Below, one piece after another: positions 1 through 9,908 of a DNA stretch of 64,000 nt. Position numbers and translations under genes: made by a program. How positions within the stretch are numbered: position 1 is the first letter of the stretch; each line of letters begins with the position of its first letter. The notes beneath the pieces are model-generated. The model worked only from the letters and a program-made list of their open reading frames with translations, was not told the origin of the DNA and ran no database searches. Source of the stretch: Streptomyces albus subsp. albus (GTDB taxonomy: Bacteria; Actinomycetota; Actinomycetes; Streptomycetales; Streptomycetaceae); the NCBI RefSeq assembly GCF_000719865.1, contig NZ_JOID01000028.1, positions 1-64,000 of the forward strand. The letters are read 5' to 3'.

Positions 1-127
1 ACACCACCCCCCAGGTCATCCGTTCGACAGGGGGACACAGTCATGCCGGGCCCGGAGGCCAGCGGCCCTCTTGCAGGACCGCGAAAAACATAACGGGGGC
101 GGGGCCGTGTCCGGGGTACGGAACGCC

Positions 128-160
128 GGAGGGCCCCGGTCGTGATGACCGGGGCCCTCC
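128..160 (-). terminator. Intrinsic terminator of tRNA-Gly(GCC) copy 1
   Basis: A perfect 14-bp GC-rich stem (128-141 with 147-160) and a 5-nt loop lies just past the 3' end of the minus-strand tRNA-Gly. There is no clear U tract, as is common in Streptomyces. Confidence 0.75.
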
Positions 161-167
161 GGGAACG

Positions 168-240
168 AGCGGACGACGAGATTCGAACTCGCGACCCTCA
201 CCTTGGCAAGGTGATGCTCTACCAACTGAGCCACGTCCGC
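168..240 (-). tRNA. tRNA-Gly(GCC), copy 1
   Basis: The reverse complement folds as a 73-nt cloverleaf: 7-bp acceptor stem GCGGACG/CGTCCGC, D-arm with AGTTGGTAGAGC, anticodon loop TTGCCAA (GCC, Gly), T-arm GGTTCGAATC-like loop and discriminator T. No CCA is encoded. The sequence is identical to the copy at 4736-4808, and the regulator/ABC gene block lies between the two. Confidence 0.97.
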
Positions 241-274
241 CTGCGCCGCCCGTTGCCGAGCGGTGCGCCTCCCA

Positions 275-982
275 CTATAGCCAACCCCGCTCGCGTGCGA
301 TGCGCACGGCCGTATGACGGTTCTCGGCGGAGAGCTTCGCGGCGGCGGCGGAGAGATAGTTGCGCACCGTCCCGGGGGAGAGAGCGGCCCGCCGTGCGAT
401 CTCCGCGACGGGCGCCCCGTCGGCCGCCAGCTCCAGCAGCTGAGCCTCGCGGGCGGTCAGGGGCGAGTCGCCGGCACTGATCGCGTCGGCCGCCAACTCC
501 GGGTCCACATAGCGCTTTCCGGCGTGCACCGTGCGGATGATCTCGGCCAGCCGCCGGGCGGAGACGGTCTTGGGCAGAAACCCGCGCACCCCGGCGGCGA
601 GGGCACGCTTGAGATGGCCGGGACGGCCGTAACTGGTGACGATCATGGTCTGGCAGGACGGCAGTTCGGTACGGAGGGATGTGGCGACCGCCACGCCGTC
701 CAGGCCCGGCATCAGCAGATCCAGCACCGCCACGTCCGGACGGTGGGCCCGGGCCATGGCCAGCGCCTCCGGTCCGGTGGCCGCCTCGGCGACGATCAGC
801 AGATCCTCCTCCAGGGAGAGCAGGGCGGCCAGGGCGCCCCGGATCAGATGCTCGTCCTCGGCGAGCAGCACCCGCACCGGCGCTCCGGCGGTCCCGCCCC
901 CGTGCCGGTGCCCGGCCATCGCCTCGGCCCACGCCTCCGGCCCGGCGTCACCGGTGCCCCCTGGTGCTCCCGCCCCGGTCAC
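275..982 (-). CDS. Two-component response regulator, NarL/LuxR family
   Basis: This is a DNA-binding response regulator of about 235 aa. The receiver domain spans residues 36-150, with acidic pocket E42/D43, phospho-acceptor D88 in VAVLDLLMPG and K138. A LuxR-type helix-turn-helix follows at about 172-235 (SPLTAREAQLL...GTVRNYLS). The chosen GTG overlaps the kinase stop (GTGA) and has a strong GGAGGAGG ribosome-binding site, so translation is coupled; an internal ATG at 919 would remove a low-complexity leader of 21 residues. It lies downstream of its kinase and the ABC-2 exporter, so it probably controls that exporter. The signal is unknown. Confidence 0.9.
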   Translation of the reverse strand: MTGAGAPGGTGDAGPEAWAEAMAGHRHGGGTAGAPVRVLLAEDEHLIRGALAALLSLEEDLLIVAEAATGPEALAMARAHRPDVAVLDLLMPGLDGVAVATSLRTELPSCQTMIVTSYGRPGHLKRALAAGVRGFLPKTVSARRLAEIIRTVHAGKRYVDPELAADAISAGDSPLTAREAQLLELAADGAPVAEIARRAALSPGTVRNYLSAAAAKLSAENRHTAVRIARERGWL

Positions 983-2478
983 CGCGCCTCCTCCGTGTCC
1001 TGTCCGTCCCGCCGTGGTGGCCGCCGGCCGGCCGGGAACGGGAACGACCACCTCCGGCCGGGCCCGGCTCCCACTGGGGTCCGGGCGGACGGGTCCCCGT
1101 CCACCGGCTGTGCCTCCGCCGCCCGGTCCGCACCGGCACGGGCGCTCGTCCCGGCCTCCGTTCCGGCTGCCGCCCCGGCCTCCGCGCCCGCGCCGGCGAC
1201 CGGGCCGTCCGGCACCTCCGCCGTCAGGCGGAAGCCGCACCCGGCGACGGGCCCGGCCGTGACCGTACCGCCCGCCTCCGCCAGCCGCTGCCGCAGTCCG
1301 GCGAGCCCCGAACCGCCGCCCGCGGCCCGGGAGCCGTCCGTCGTGGCGCCGTCCGTCGTGGCGCCGTCCGGCACTCCGTCGTTCTCCATCACCAGGACGG
1401 TCGTCCGCCCGCCGTCCGGCGCCCGCCCGGGCCGCACCCGGATCCGGCAGTTCCGGGCCTCCGCGTGGCGCAGCACATTGGTGGTCCCCTCCCTGACCAC
1501 CCAGCCCAGCGCCGAGCGGGCCGCCGGCGACAGCCCGCCGGGATGCCGGTCCTCGATACGGCAGTCGATGCCGGCCGAGCGCAACACGGAGCCCGCGCCG
1601 ACCAGTTCCGTGTGCAGATCGGCCTCCCGGTAGCCCAGGACGACCTCCCGGACCTCCCGCTGCGACTCCTGCGCGATCCGCTGGACCTCCACCATCTGGT
1701 CAACAGCGGCCGCCGAGCCGCGCCGCGTCAGCTGGACGGCCAGCTCGCTCTTGAGCGCGATCACGGCCAGGTTCCGTCCCATCACATCGTGCATGTCCCG
1801 GGCGAACCGCAGCCGTTCCTCGGCGACGGCCAGCCGGGCCTGCACGGTCCGGGACTCCTCCAGCTCGTACATCACGGCCAGCATCCACGCCGAACAGCGC
1901 ACCGTGAAGGAGGACCAGCCGCAGGCGAAGACCAGCCCCAGCGCGGTACCGGCGAGCAGCGGCCGGCCCATCCCGGCGGCCGCGAACCCGGCGAGCACCG
2001 CGGCCACCCAGCCCGCGTGCACCAGGGTGACCGTGCGCAGCGGCGCCAGCAGGGCGTACGGGGCGAGGAACGGGATCACGGTCATGGACGCCAGCATCAC
2101 GGGTACACCCCGGTCGCCGAGGTGGCCGCCGGCCGCCAGGACGGTCACCGGCACCAGCGCAACGGTCGTCAGCGCCGCCCCGGCCATCGTCTCCCCGCGG
2201 GGCACGGTGCCCCGGCCACGGTACTGGTCGATCCCCCGCCGCAGCAGCCGCACGGCGGACACCGCCTGCGCCGGCGCGACGAGGGCGAGCAGGACGGCCG
2301 ACCAGAGCTCCGCTCCACTGGGGCCGCGGGCGAGAGCGGGCGCCAGCAGGAAGAACGTGTACGGCGGGATCAGCCAGACCATGACGTACAGCGAGCCCCG
2401 CGTGTAGAGATCGACCTGCGCGATCCTGCTGCGCTTCCCCCAGCCGCCCCGCGACCCGGACAACACCCGCCCCAACAC
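979..2478 (-). CDS. Sensor histidine kinase (NarL-partner type)
   Basis: This membrane histidine kinase is about 499 aa long. Several hydrophobic segments span residues 30-205 (for example VMVWLIPPYTFFLLAPALA). The HisKA_3 dimerisation helix follows, with H230 in RFARDMHDVMGRNLAV, then a HATPase domain with NVLRHAEA and a glycine box GGSGLAGLRQRL. The C-terminal 80 residues are Ala/Gly/Arg-rich and not part of the catalytic core. GTG at 2478 follows GAGAGG; GTG at 2466 is possible. It is coupled by a 4-nt overlap to the response regulator. The ABC-2 permease gene ends about 200 bp upstream on the same strand. Confidence 0.9.
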   Translation of the reverse strand: MLGRVLSGSRGGWGKRSRIAQVDLYTRGSLYVMVWLIPPYTFFLLAPALARGPSGAELWSAVLLALVAPAQAVSAVRLLRRGIDQYRGRGTVPRGETMAGAALTTVALVPVTVLAAGGHLGDRGVPVMLASMTVIPFLAPYALLAPLRTVTLVHAGWVAAVLAGFAAAGMGRPLLAGTALGLVFACGWSSFTVRCSAWMLAVMYELEESRTVQARLAVAEERLRFARDMHDVMGRNLAVIALKSELAVQLTRRGSAAAVDQMVEVQRIAQESQREVREVVLGYREADLHTELVGAGSVLRSAGIDCRIEDRHPGGLSPAARSALGWVVREGTTNVLRHAEARNCRIRVRPGRAPDGGRTTVLVMENDGVPDGATTDGATTDGSRAAGGGSGLAGLRQRLAEAGGTVTAGPVAGCGFRLTAEVPDGPVAGAGAEAGAAAGTEAGTSARAGADRAAEAQPVDGDPSARTPVGAGPGRRWSFPFPAGRRPPRRDGQDTEEAR

Positions 2479-2681
2479 CCGCCGGTCCTCTCGCCGTTCC
2501 GTAACCGCCCCCGTAACAGTCTCCCGGGGTTGCCCGCGCGGGCCGCACCCCGCGGCCGTCCCGCCGCGGTCCCGGCAGGCGCCCCCCGGCACCGTCCCCG
2601 TCCCGCCCACGGACGCAGCCGCCCGACGGCGCCGTCCGCCCGCCCCGCCCCGCGCCGTCCGCCCCGTCCTCGCCGGGCCGG

Positions 2682-3473
2682 TCAGCGCCGCGGCTCCCAG
2701 CGGAACCACCGCCGGACGGCGTACCCCGCGAGGGCCGTCCAGGCCACTGTGAGGAGCAGCGCCCGGACCGCCCCGCCGTCCGCCGCCGGCTCACCGAGCC
2801 AGCCGGTCCGCACCAGCTCCATGACCGGGGTGAACGGCAGCAGTGCCAGCGCGTCCGCCAGCCGGTCCGGCATCAGCTCCAGGGGCACCACGAGTCCGGA
2901 GCCCAGGAAGGACACCATCATCAGCGGCAGCACCGTGACCTGAGCGCTCTCCACGGTACGGGTCACGATCGCCGTCGCCGCGGCCAGTACGGTCAGCAGG
3001 ACGACACCCAGAACCAGCCCCGCCACCAGCAGTTCCGGCCGCCGTGGCGCCGTGAGGCCGAGCAGCGCGCTTCCCGCGGCGACGAGCAGGGCGCACTGGG
3101 CGAGGGCCAGGGCGGCGGCGGGCAGCGCGGTCCCGGCCAGGATCTCCGCATCCGCCGGCTCCCCCGTCCGCAGCCGCTTGAGCACCAGCTCCTCCCGGCG
3201 CGCGACGTAGGCGGCGACCAGATTGCCGTACACGACGAGGATGAGGACGGCGCCGATGCCGCCGGTCATCGTCACCCCGCCCGCGCTGAGTCCGGTCCCG
3301 CCCAGATCCGCCCCGGCGACCGAGGTCCGGATCAGCCAGACCATGCCGACCGGCATCAGCAGCGCTGTGAAGAGCGCCGTCCGGTTGCGCAGGAGGAGAG
3401 TGAACTCGGCCCGGCCCAGGGCCGACATCCGCGCCGCCGTCGCCCGCACCGAGGCCGTCACCGTGGCCGTCAT
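2682..3473 (-). CDS. ABC-2 type transporter permease
   Basis: This 263-aa integral membrane protein has six predicted hydrophobic segments (for example ALFTALLMPVGMVWLI, GAVLILVVYGNLVAAYVA and LLVAGLVLGVVLLTVLAAAT). It matches the ABC-2 permease family, including the VTVLPLMMVSFLGSGLVVPLE region typical of drug-resistance exporters. ATG 3473 overlaps the ATPase stop (ATGA), so the two are coupled and form one exporter. The substrate cannot be read from sequence. The kinase and regulator downstream suggest it is induced by, or feeds back on, a cell-envelope stress signal. Confidence 0.9.
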   Translation of the reverse strand: MTATVTASVRATAARMSALGRAEFTLLLRNRTALFTALLMPVGMVWLIRTSVAGADLGGTGLSAGGVTMTGGIGAVLILVVYGNLVAAYVARREELVLKRLRTGEPADAEILAGTALPAAALALAQCALLVAAGSALLGLTAPRRPELLVAGLVLGVVLLTVLAAATAIVTRTVESAQVTVLPLMMVSFLGSGLVVPLELMPDRLADALALLPFTPVMELVRTGWLGEPAADGGAVRALLLTVAWTALAGYAVRRWFRWEPRR

Positions 3474-4513
3474 CGCTCCGCTCCCGTTCCCGCCGGTTCC
3501 GCCCCGGCGCCCGCCGTCCTGCCGTCCATACGGTCCGCGCCGTCCGCGCCGCCTCCCGTGCCGGGGGCCGGATCCGGCGGTGCGTCCGCGTGCGCGTCCG
3601 AGCGCGCGATGGCGAGGAACGCCTCCTCCAGCGAGGCCGAGCGCGCGTCCAGCCCGCCGAGGGTCAGACCCCTCTCCCCGGCCCAGCGCAGCAGCACCCC
3701 CAGCGCCTCCTGGAGCCCGCCGGTCCGGATCTCCACCCACCCGTCGTCCCCGGCGGCTGCGCGCAGCGACAGCGGCAGTTCGCCCGGCGCCACCCCGTCC
3801 GGCAGCCGGAACCGGATCCGGGACGGCCGCGAGGCCGTCACGTCGGCCGGGCTTCCCGAGGCGACGATGCGCCCGTTCCGCATGATGGCGAGCCGGTCCG
3901 CCAGGGACTCGGCCTCCTCCAGGTAATGGGTGGTGAGCAGGACGGTGGTGCCGGCCTCGCGCAGCCCCCGCACCAGCCGCCAGGTCTCGCGCCGCCCCTC
4001 GGCGTCCAGCCCGGTGGTGGGCTCGTCCAGGAACAGCACCTCGGGCCGGCCGAGCAGGGCCATCGCCAGATCGAGGCGCCGCCGCTCGCCGCCGGACAGC
4101 TGCTTGACCCGCACCCGGGCCCGCCCCGCCAGCCCGGTCAGCTCCAGGACCTCGCCGGGGGGCCGGGCCCCGGTGGTGCAGCCGGCCCACATCCGGGCCG
4201 TCTCCGCCACCGTCAGATCGGAGGGAAAACCGCCCTCCTGGAGCATGACGCCGATCCGGGACCGGACGGCCGGCCGCTCGCGGTACGGGTCGCGGCCCAG
4301 GACCCGGACCCGTCCTCCGGTGGGGGCCGCCAGCCCTTCCAGCAGTTCCACGGTGGAGGTCTTGCCCGCGCCGTTCGTGCCGAGCAGGGCGAACAGCTCG
4401 CCCCGCGCGACGGAGAAGGTGAGTCCGCGTACGGCGTCGAATCCGCCCCGTCCGGCCGGCCCGTACCGCCGCCGCAGGTCCGTGACATCGATCACTCTGT
4501 TGTGGCTGTCCAT
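3470..4513 (-). CDS. ABC transporter ATP-binding protein, drug-exporter type
   Basis: This 347-aa nucleotide-binding subunit energises the adjacent ABC-2 permease. It has Walker A GTNGAGKT (residues 45-52), the signature LSGGERRRLDLA, Walker B VLFLDEPTTGLD and the switch histidine in LLTTHYLEEAE. A C-terminal extension past about residue 215 (the DrrA-like accessory region), ending in a Gly/Ala/Asp-rich tail, fits the DrrA-like group. ATG 4513 was chosen because the conserved domain begins right after it; upstream in-frame sequence is low-complexity and crosses the likely promoter region. It is the first gene of a likely ABC-kinase-regulator transcription unit. Confidence 0.92.
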   Translation of the reverse strand: MDSHNRVIDVTDLRRRYGPAGRGGFDAVRGLTFSVARGELFALLGTNGAGKTSTVELLEGLAAPTGGRVRVLGRDPYRERPAVRSRIGVMLQEGGFPSDLTVAETARMWAGCTTGARPPGEVLELTGLAGRARVRVKQLSGGERRRLDLAMALLGRPEVLFLDEPTTGLDAEGRRETWRLVRGLREAGTTVLLTTHYLEEAESLADRLAIMRNGRIVASGSPADVTASRPSRIRFRLPDGVAPGELPLSLRAAAGDDGWVEIRTGGLQEALGVLLRWAGERGLTLGGLDARSASLEEAFLAIARSDAHADAPPDPAPGTGGGADGADRMDGRTAGAGAEPAGTGAER

Positions 4514-4698
4514 GCCGTCGAGTTTCGTGGCGGCGGTGCGGGGGCGGTAAGTGCGTGCTGTCACCACCGCTGATGACAAATGCCATGCGGGGCGCGCCGG
4601 GAACGGCGGGAACGGCGGGAACGGGGAGTGCGTACGGCGGCGGGTGAACACCCCTGAACGGAACGGGAGAACGAAACGGGGGGAGTCCCGGGAACGAC

Positions 4699-4729
4699 GA
4701 AGGCCCCGATCATGATGACCGGGGCCTTC
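4699..4729 (-). terminator. Intrinsic terminator of tRNA-Gly(GCC) copy 2
   Basis: A 10-bp stem (4699-4708 with 4720-4729) lies 6 bp past the tRNA 3' end. Its top half resembles the terminator of copy 1, which suggests the two tRNA units arose by duplication. Confidence 0.7.
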
Positions 4730-4735
4730 AACCTG

Positions 4736-4808
4736 AGCGGACGACGAGATTCGAACTCGCGACCCTCACCTTGGCAAGGTGATGCTCTACCAACTGAGCC
4801 ACGTCCGC
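4736..4808 (-). tRNA. tRNA-Gly(GCC), copy 2
   Basis: Identical over all 73 nt to the tRNA at 168-240, with anticodon loop TTGCCAA. It is one of three glycine tRNAs in this stretch, and no CCA is encoded. Confidence 0.97.
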
Positions 4809-4886
4809 ATGCCTCCGAGAAGCTTTCACCTCTCGGCGCGAGCACTACTCTACCTGATCCATTCGACTGGTCCAGTGAGTAATGAG

Positions 4887-4958
4887 AGCGGGTGACAGGG
4901 ATCGCACACTGCGCCTCCCTCTTGGAAAGAGGGCGCTCTACTACTGAGCTACACCCGC
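4887..4958 (-). tRNA. tRNA-Gly(TCC)
   Basis: The reverse complement gives a 72-nt cloverleaf with acceptor GCGGGTG/CACCCGC, anticodon loop TTTCCAA (TCC, Gly) and T-loop GTGCGATCC-like. It lies upstream of tRNA-Gly(GCC) on the same strand and may be cotranscribed with it. Confidence 0.96.
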
Positions 4959-5045
4959 GTGACTCCTCGGGACCCGGCCTTCCGGCCTCGCCCCTCGGCG
5001 TGCTCCAGACTTTAGCCGATCAACGGGGGTGGAGCGCAAGTCGGT

Positions 5046-5363
5046 TCAGCTCGCGGCCTCGAAGGCCTCGTAGACCTTCTTCGGGATGCGTCCGCGGGGC
5101 GGGACGTCCATGCCGTTGGAGCGGGCCCAGGCGCGGACGGTGGCCGGATCCGGGGCGATCGCGGTGCGGCGGTACGTCCGGCCGGACCGGGACCGCTTGC
5201 GGCCGGCCTCCACGTAGGGCGCCAGGACCCCCCGCAGCTTCTTCGCATTCGAAGGATTGAGGTCGATCTCGTACGTCTTGCCGTCGAGACCGAACATGAC
5301 CGTTTCCGCCGCTTCCCCGCCGTCGATGTCGTCGGAGAGTGTGACCACTACGCGCTGAGCCAC
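5046..5363 (-). CDS. lsr2: Lsr2 family nucleoid-associated protein
   Basis: Lsr2 is the actinobacterial H-NS-like protein that bridges DNA and silences AT-rich, often foreign, genes. The 105-aa product has the N-terminal dimerisation domain (VVVTLSDDIDGGEAAETVMFGLDGKTYEIDL, in parts) and the C-terminal DNA-binding domain with WARSNG and the minor-groove RGR motif (PPRGRIP). Length matches the family. The GTG start follows AAAGGA. It is divergent from the purS operon. Streptomyces usually has two paralogues (Lsr2 and LsrL), and this sequence alone does not settle which one this is. Confidence 0.93.
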   Translation of the reverse strand: MAQRVVVTLSDDIDGGEAAETVMFGLDGKTYEIDLNPSNAKKLRGVLAPYVEAGRKRSRSGRTYRRTAIAPDPATVRAWARSNGMDVPPRGRIPKKVYEAFEAAS

Positions 5364-5590
5364 GGATATCGGTCCTTTCTGCCGGCGCCACCGCCATGAC
5401 GTGCGGTGATGGTGTACGCCGTGGTGATCGGGGACAGGGCTAATTCATTTGTACAGGCTGGGGCATTGCATGGTGAAACCCTGTGAATTCCATCCGGGCC
5501 TCACAGGGCAATCAAGACCGTACGTTTTCTCTGCCGGATTTTCCACAACAGTTGTGGCGCCCGATACGCGAATGTGACCGCCGGGGCCAT

Positions 5591-5606
5591 ATCTACTCGC
5601 GTAGAT
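5591..5606. promoter_or_regulatory. Palindromic candidate operator in front of purS
   Basis: ATCTACTCGCGTAGAT has perfect 6-bp arms (ATCTAC/GTAGAT). It ends 12 bp upstream of the likely purS -10 box, so it covers the -35 region and would suit a repressor. The cognate regulator is not known from this sequence. Confidence 0.4.
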
Positions 5607-5618
5607 TTCCCGGCCGGG

Positions 5619-5624
5619 TAGGCT
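5619..5624 (+). promoter_or_regulatory. Likely -10 box of the purSQL operon
   Basis: TAGGCT fits the Streptomyces TANNNT consensus. It would give a leader of about 134 nt before purS, containing GC-rich hairpins at about 5640-5690. The lsr2/purS intergenic region (5364-5764) holds no other clear gene. Confidence 0.45.
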
Positions 5625-5764
5625 GGGGTGCACCTAGCCGGGGGTCCGGGGAGTCAGCTCCCCGCAGGACTTCGGGGCTCCGGGGCCGTACCCCGGATCA
5701 CTTTGGGCCCGATGGCGCGCCTCCGGAATGACACAGCCGCACCACCACACCACCGGGAGTGCCA

Positions 5765-6028
5765 GTGGCACGCGTCGTAGTCGACGTCATGCTCAAGCCG
5801 GAGATCCTCGATCCGCAGGGCCAGGCGGTGCAGCGTGCACTGCCCCGCCTCGGCTTCGCCGGAATCTCCGACGTACGCCAGGGAAAGCGCTTCGAACTCG
5901 AACTGGACGGGCCGGCCGACGACGCCGCGCTCGCCCGGGTCCGGGAGATGGCCGAGACCTTTCTCGCGAACACCGTCATCGAGGACTTCACCGTCCGGGT
6001 GGAGGAAACCGTGAAGGCGGAATCGTGA
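5765..6028 (+). CDS. purS: Phosphoribosylformylglycinamidine synthase subunit PurS
   Basis: PurS is the small subunit that holds PurQ and PurL together in FGAM synthase, the fourth step of de novo purine synthesis. The 87-aa product begins [19 protein letters not shown], the conserved N-terminus, and contains VRQGKRFEL. The GTG at 5765 is preferred because GGGAG (5755-5759) sits 5 nt before it; a GTG at 5759 overlaps that site. The stop overlaps purQ by 4 nt (GTGA), so the three subunits are translationally coupled. Confidence 0.95.
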   Translation: MARVVVDVMLKPEILDPQGQAVQRALPRLGFAGISDVRQGKRFELELDGPADDAALARVREMAETFLANTVIEDFTVRVEETVKAES

Positions 6029-6701
6029 CCGCTCGTATCGGAGTCATCACTTTTCCCGGCAGCCTCGACGACCGGGACACCCGGCGCGCGATCCGGCTGG
6101 CCGGTGCCGAACCCGTCGCCCTCTGGCACCGCGAGAAGGAGCTGAAGCAGGTCGACGCCGTCGTCCTGCCCGGCGGCTTCTCCTACGGCGACTACCTCCG
6201 CGCGGGCGCCATCTCCCGTTTCTCGCCGGTCATGGACACCCTGATCGGCGAGGCCCGGGGCGGCCTCCCGGTGCTCGGCATCTGCAACGGTTTCCAGGTG
6301 CTCACCGAGACGCATCTGCTGCCCGGCGCCATGCTGCGCAACAACCACCTCCACTTCATCTGCCGGGAGCAGAAGCTCCGGGTGGAGAACGCTGAGACGG
6401 CCTGGACCACCGACTTCACCGCCGGCCAGGAGATCCACATCCCGCTCAAGAACGTGGACGGCCGCTACGTCGCCGACGAGCGCACCCTCGACACGCTGGA
6501 GGCGGAGGGCCGCGTCGTCTTCCGCTACCGCGACCTGAACCCCAACGGTTCGCTGCGGGACATCGCCGGCATCACCAACGAGGCCGGCAACGTCGTCGGT
6601 CTCATGCCGCACCCGGAGCACGCCGTCGACCCGATGGTCGGCACCGGCGGCACGGACGGCCTCGGATTCTTCACCTCGATCCTGAAGAAGCTGGTCAGCG
6701 C

Positions 6702-6705
<4 letters not shown>
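6025..6705 (+). CDS. purQ: Phosphoribosylformylglycinamidine synthase subunit PurQ (glutaminase)
   Basis: PurQ hydrolyses glutamine and channels ammonia to PurL. The 226-aa class-I amidotransferase has the nucleophile elbow [10 protein letters not shown] (Cys87), the oxyanion region [14 protein letters not shown] and the catalytic His/Glu pair in MPHPEHAVD. It starts with GTG inside the purS stop and ends overlapping the purL ATG (ATGA), so the operon is tightly coupled. Length and motifs are normal for the family. Confidence 0.97.
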
Positions 6706-8951
<2,246 letters not shown>

Positions 8952-9023
8952 CCGGCCCGCGCTCCGGGACCGGTTCTCGCTCCGGGACCGGCCCCGCGCG
9001 GCCGCCCCGGTCGCCCGGTTGTC

Positions 9024-9055
9024 ACGGCCCCGTCCACTCCGGTGGGCGGGGCCGT
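9024..9055 (+). terminator. Terminator of purSQL
   Basis: A strong hairpin with arms ACGGCCCCGTCCA and TGGGCGGGGCCGT (one bulge) lies 73 bp past the purL stop. Confidence 0.75.
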
Positions 9056-9150
9056 CGCGCTGTCCGGGGACCGTTGCGGAGGCGGAGACGTGCGGGAGCC
9101 CGCGGGTGCGGCCTCCGCGTCCCGTCCTTCGGGCCAGATGTTGTCAAGGA

Positions 9151-9166
9151 TTACGTAATTACGTAA
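9151..9166. promoter_or_regulatory. Perfect palindrome TTACGTAATTACGTAA in front of the ArsR-like gene
   Basis: The 16-bp site is both a perfect palindrome and a tandem repeat of TTACGTAA, an AT-rich island in very GC-rich DNA. It ends 10 bp before the GTG start of the winged-helix regulator, so it is very likely that protein's autoregulatory operator. Confidence 0.65.
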
Positions 9167-9176
9167 GGTGGGTCTC

Positions 9177-9725
9177 GTGGAAGGCGGAGAAGCGGGGGAA
9201 GAAGCGAGGGAAGCCGTGGCCCTGGAAGAGCGGGTCACCGCGCTGGAGCGGCGGCTGGCCGAGCTGGAGGAGACGGAGGGGCGGCAGGACCGGCCGGCTG
9301 TCATGGAGCGCCCGGACTTCTGGGCGCTCGACGGGCTCAAGGCCCAGCTGTCGGAGGCCGGGGCGGAGAGCGGCGGCGTGCTGTTCACCGGATCCGTCCG
9401 GCTGCCCACCGGCGAGCAGTACGAGTGGCAGTACGGGCTGCCCACGGAGGAGCTGCTGGCGGGTGCCTGGGAGGACGCCGCCGAGGCGTTCGCCGCGCTG
9501 GGCCGCCCCGTGCGGCTGCGGTTGCTCCGGGAGATACTCGGCGGCCGCCGCACGGCGGCGGAGCTGACCGAACTGGCGGAGGTCGGCACGACCGGGCAGG
9601 TGTACCACCATCTGCGACAGCTGACCGCCGCCGGATGGCTGCGGTCGTCGGGCCGCGCGGGATACGAGGTCCCGGCGGGCCGGGTGGTCCCGCTGCTCGT
9701 CGCGCTCGCCGCGGCCGGGCACTGA
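9177..9725 (+). CDS. ArsR-like winged-helix transcriptional regulator
   Basis: This 182-aa protein begins with a coiled coil (ALEERVTALERRLAELEE), then a linker domain, then a C-terminal ArsR-type winged helix: LGRPVRLRLLREILGGRRTAAEL, then the recognition region TTGQVYHHLRQLTAAGWL. No metal-binding cysteines are present, so it is not a metal sensor of the classical kind. GTG 9177 is preferred over GTG 9168 because the AAGGTGGG stretch suits it as a Shine-Dalgarno. The palindrome just upstream implies autoregulation, and the M23 peptidase gene downstream is the likely co-regulated partner. Confidence 0.85.
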   Translation: MEGGEAGEEAREAVALEERVTALERRLAELEETEGRQDRPAVMERPDFWALDGLKAQLSEAGAESGGVLFTGSVRLPTGEQYEWQYGLPTEELLAGAWEDAAEAFAALGRPVRLRLLREILGGRRTAAELTELAEVGTTGQVYHHLRQLTAAGWLRSSGRAGYEVPAGRVVPLLVALAAAGH

Positions 9726-9908
9726 CCACGACGGTCCGGCCCGGCACCGGCCGTGCACGTCCCGGCCCCGCGCCGACCACGCGGGGGGACGCCGCCGCCC
9801 GCACGGGTATCCGTGCCGGCGCCGCCGCGCGCACGGGACCGCTGCCCGCACGCCACGCGACCGAACCGACACGCGAACAGAACCGACACACCGCAGGGGG
9901 AACCGGCG

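Noticed and set aside
5630..5700. A known riboswitch in the purS leader
   Set aside because: GC-rich hairpins are present, but none of the conserved purine or other riboswitch core motifs was found.
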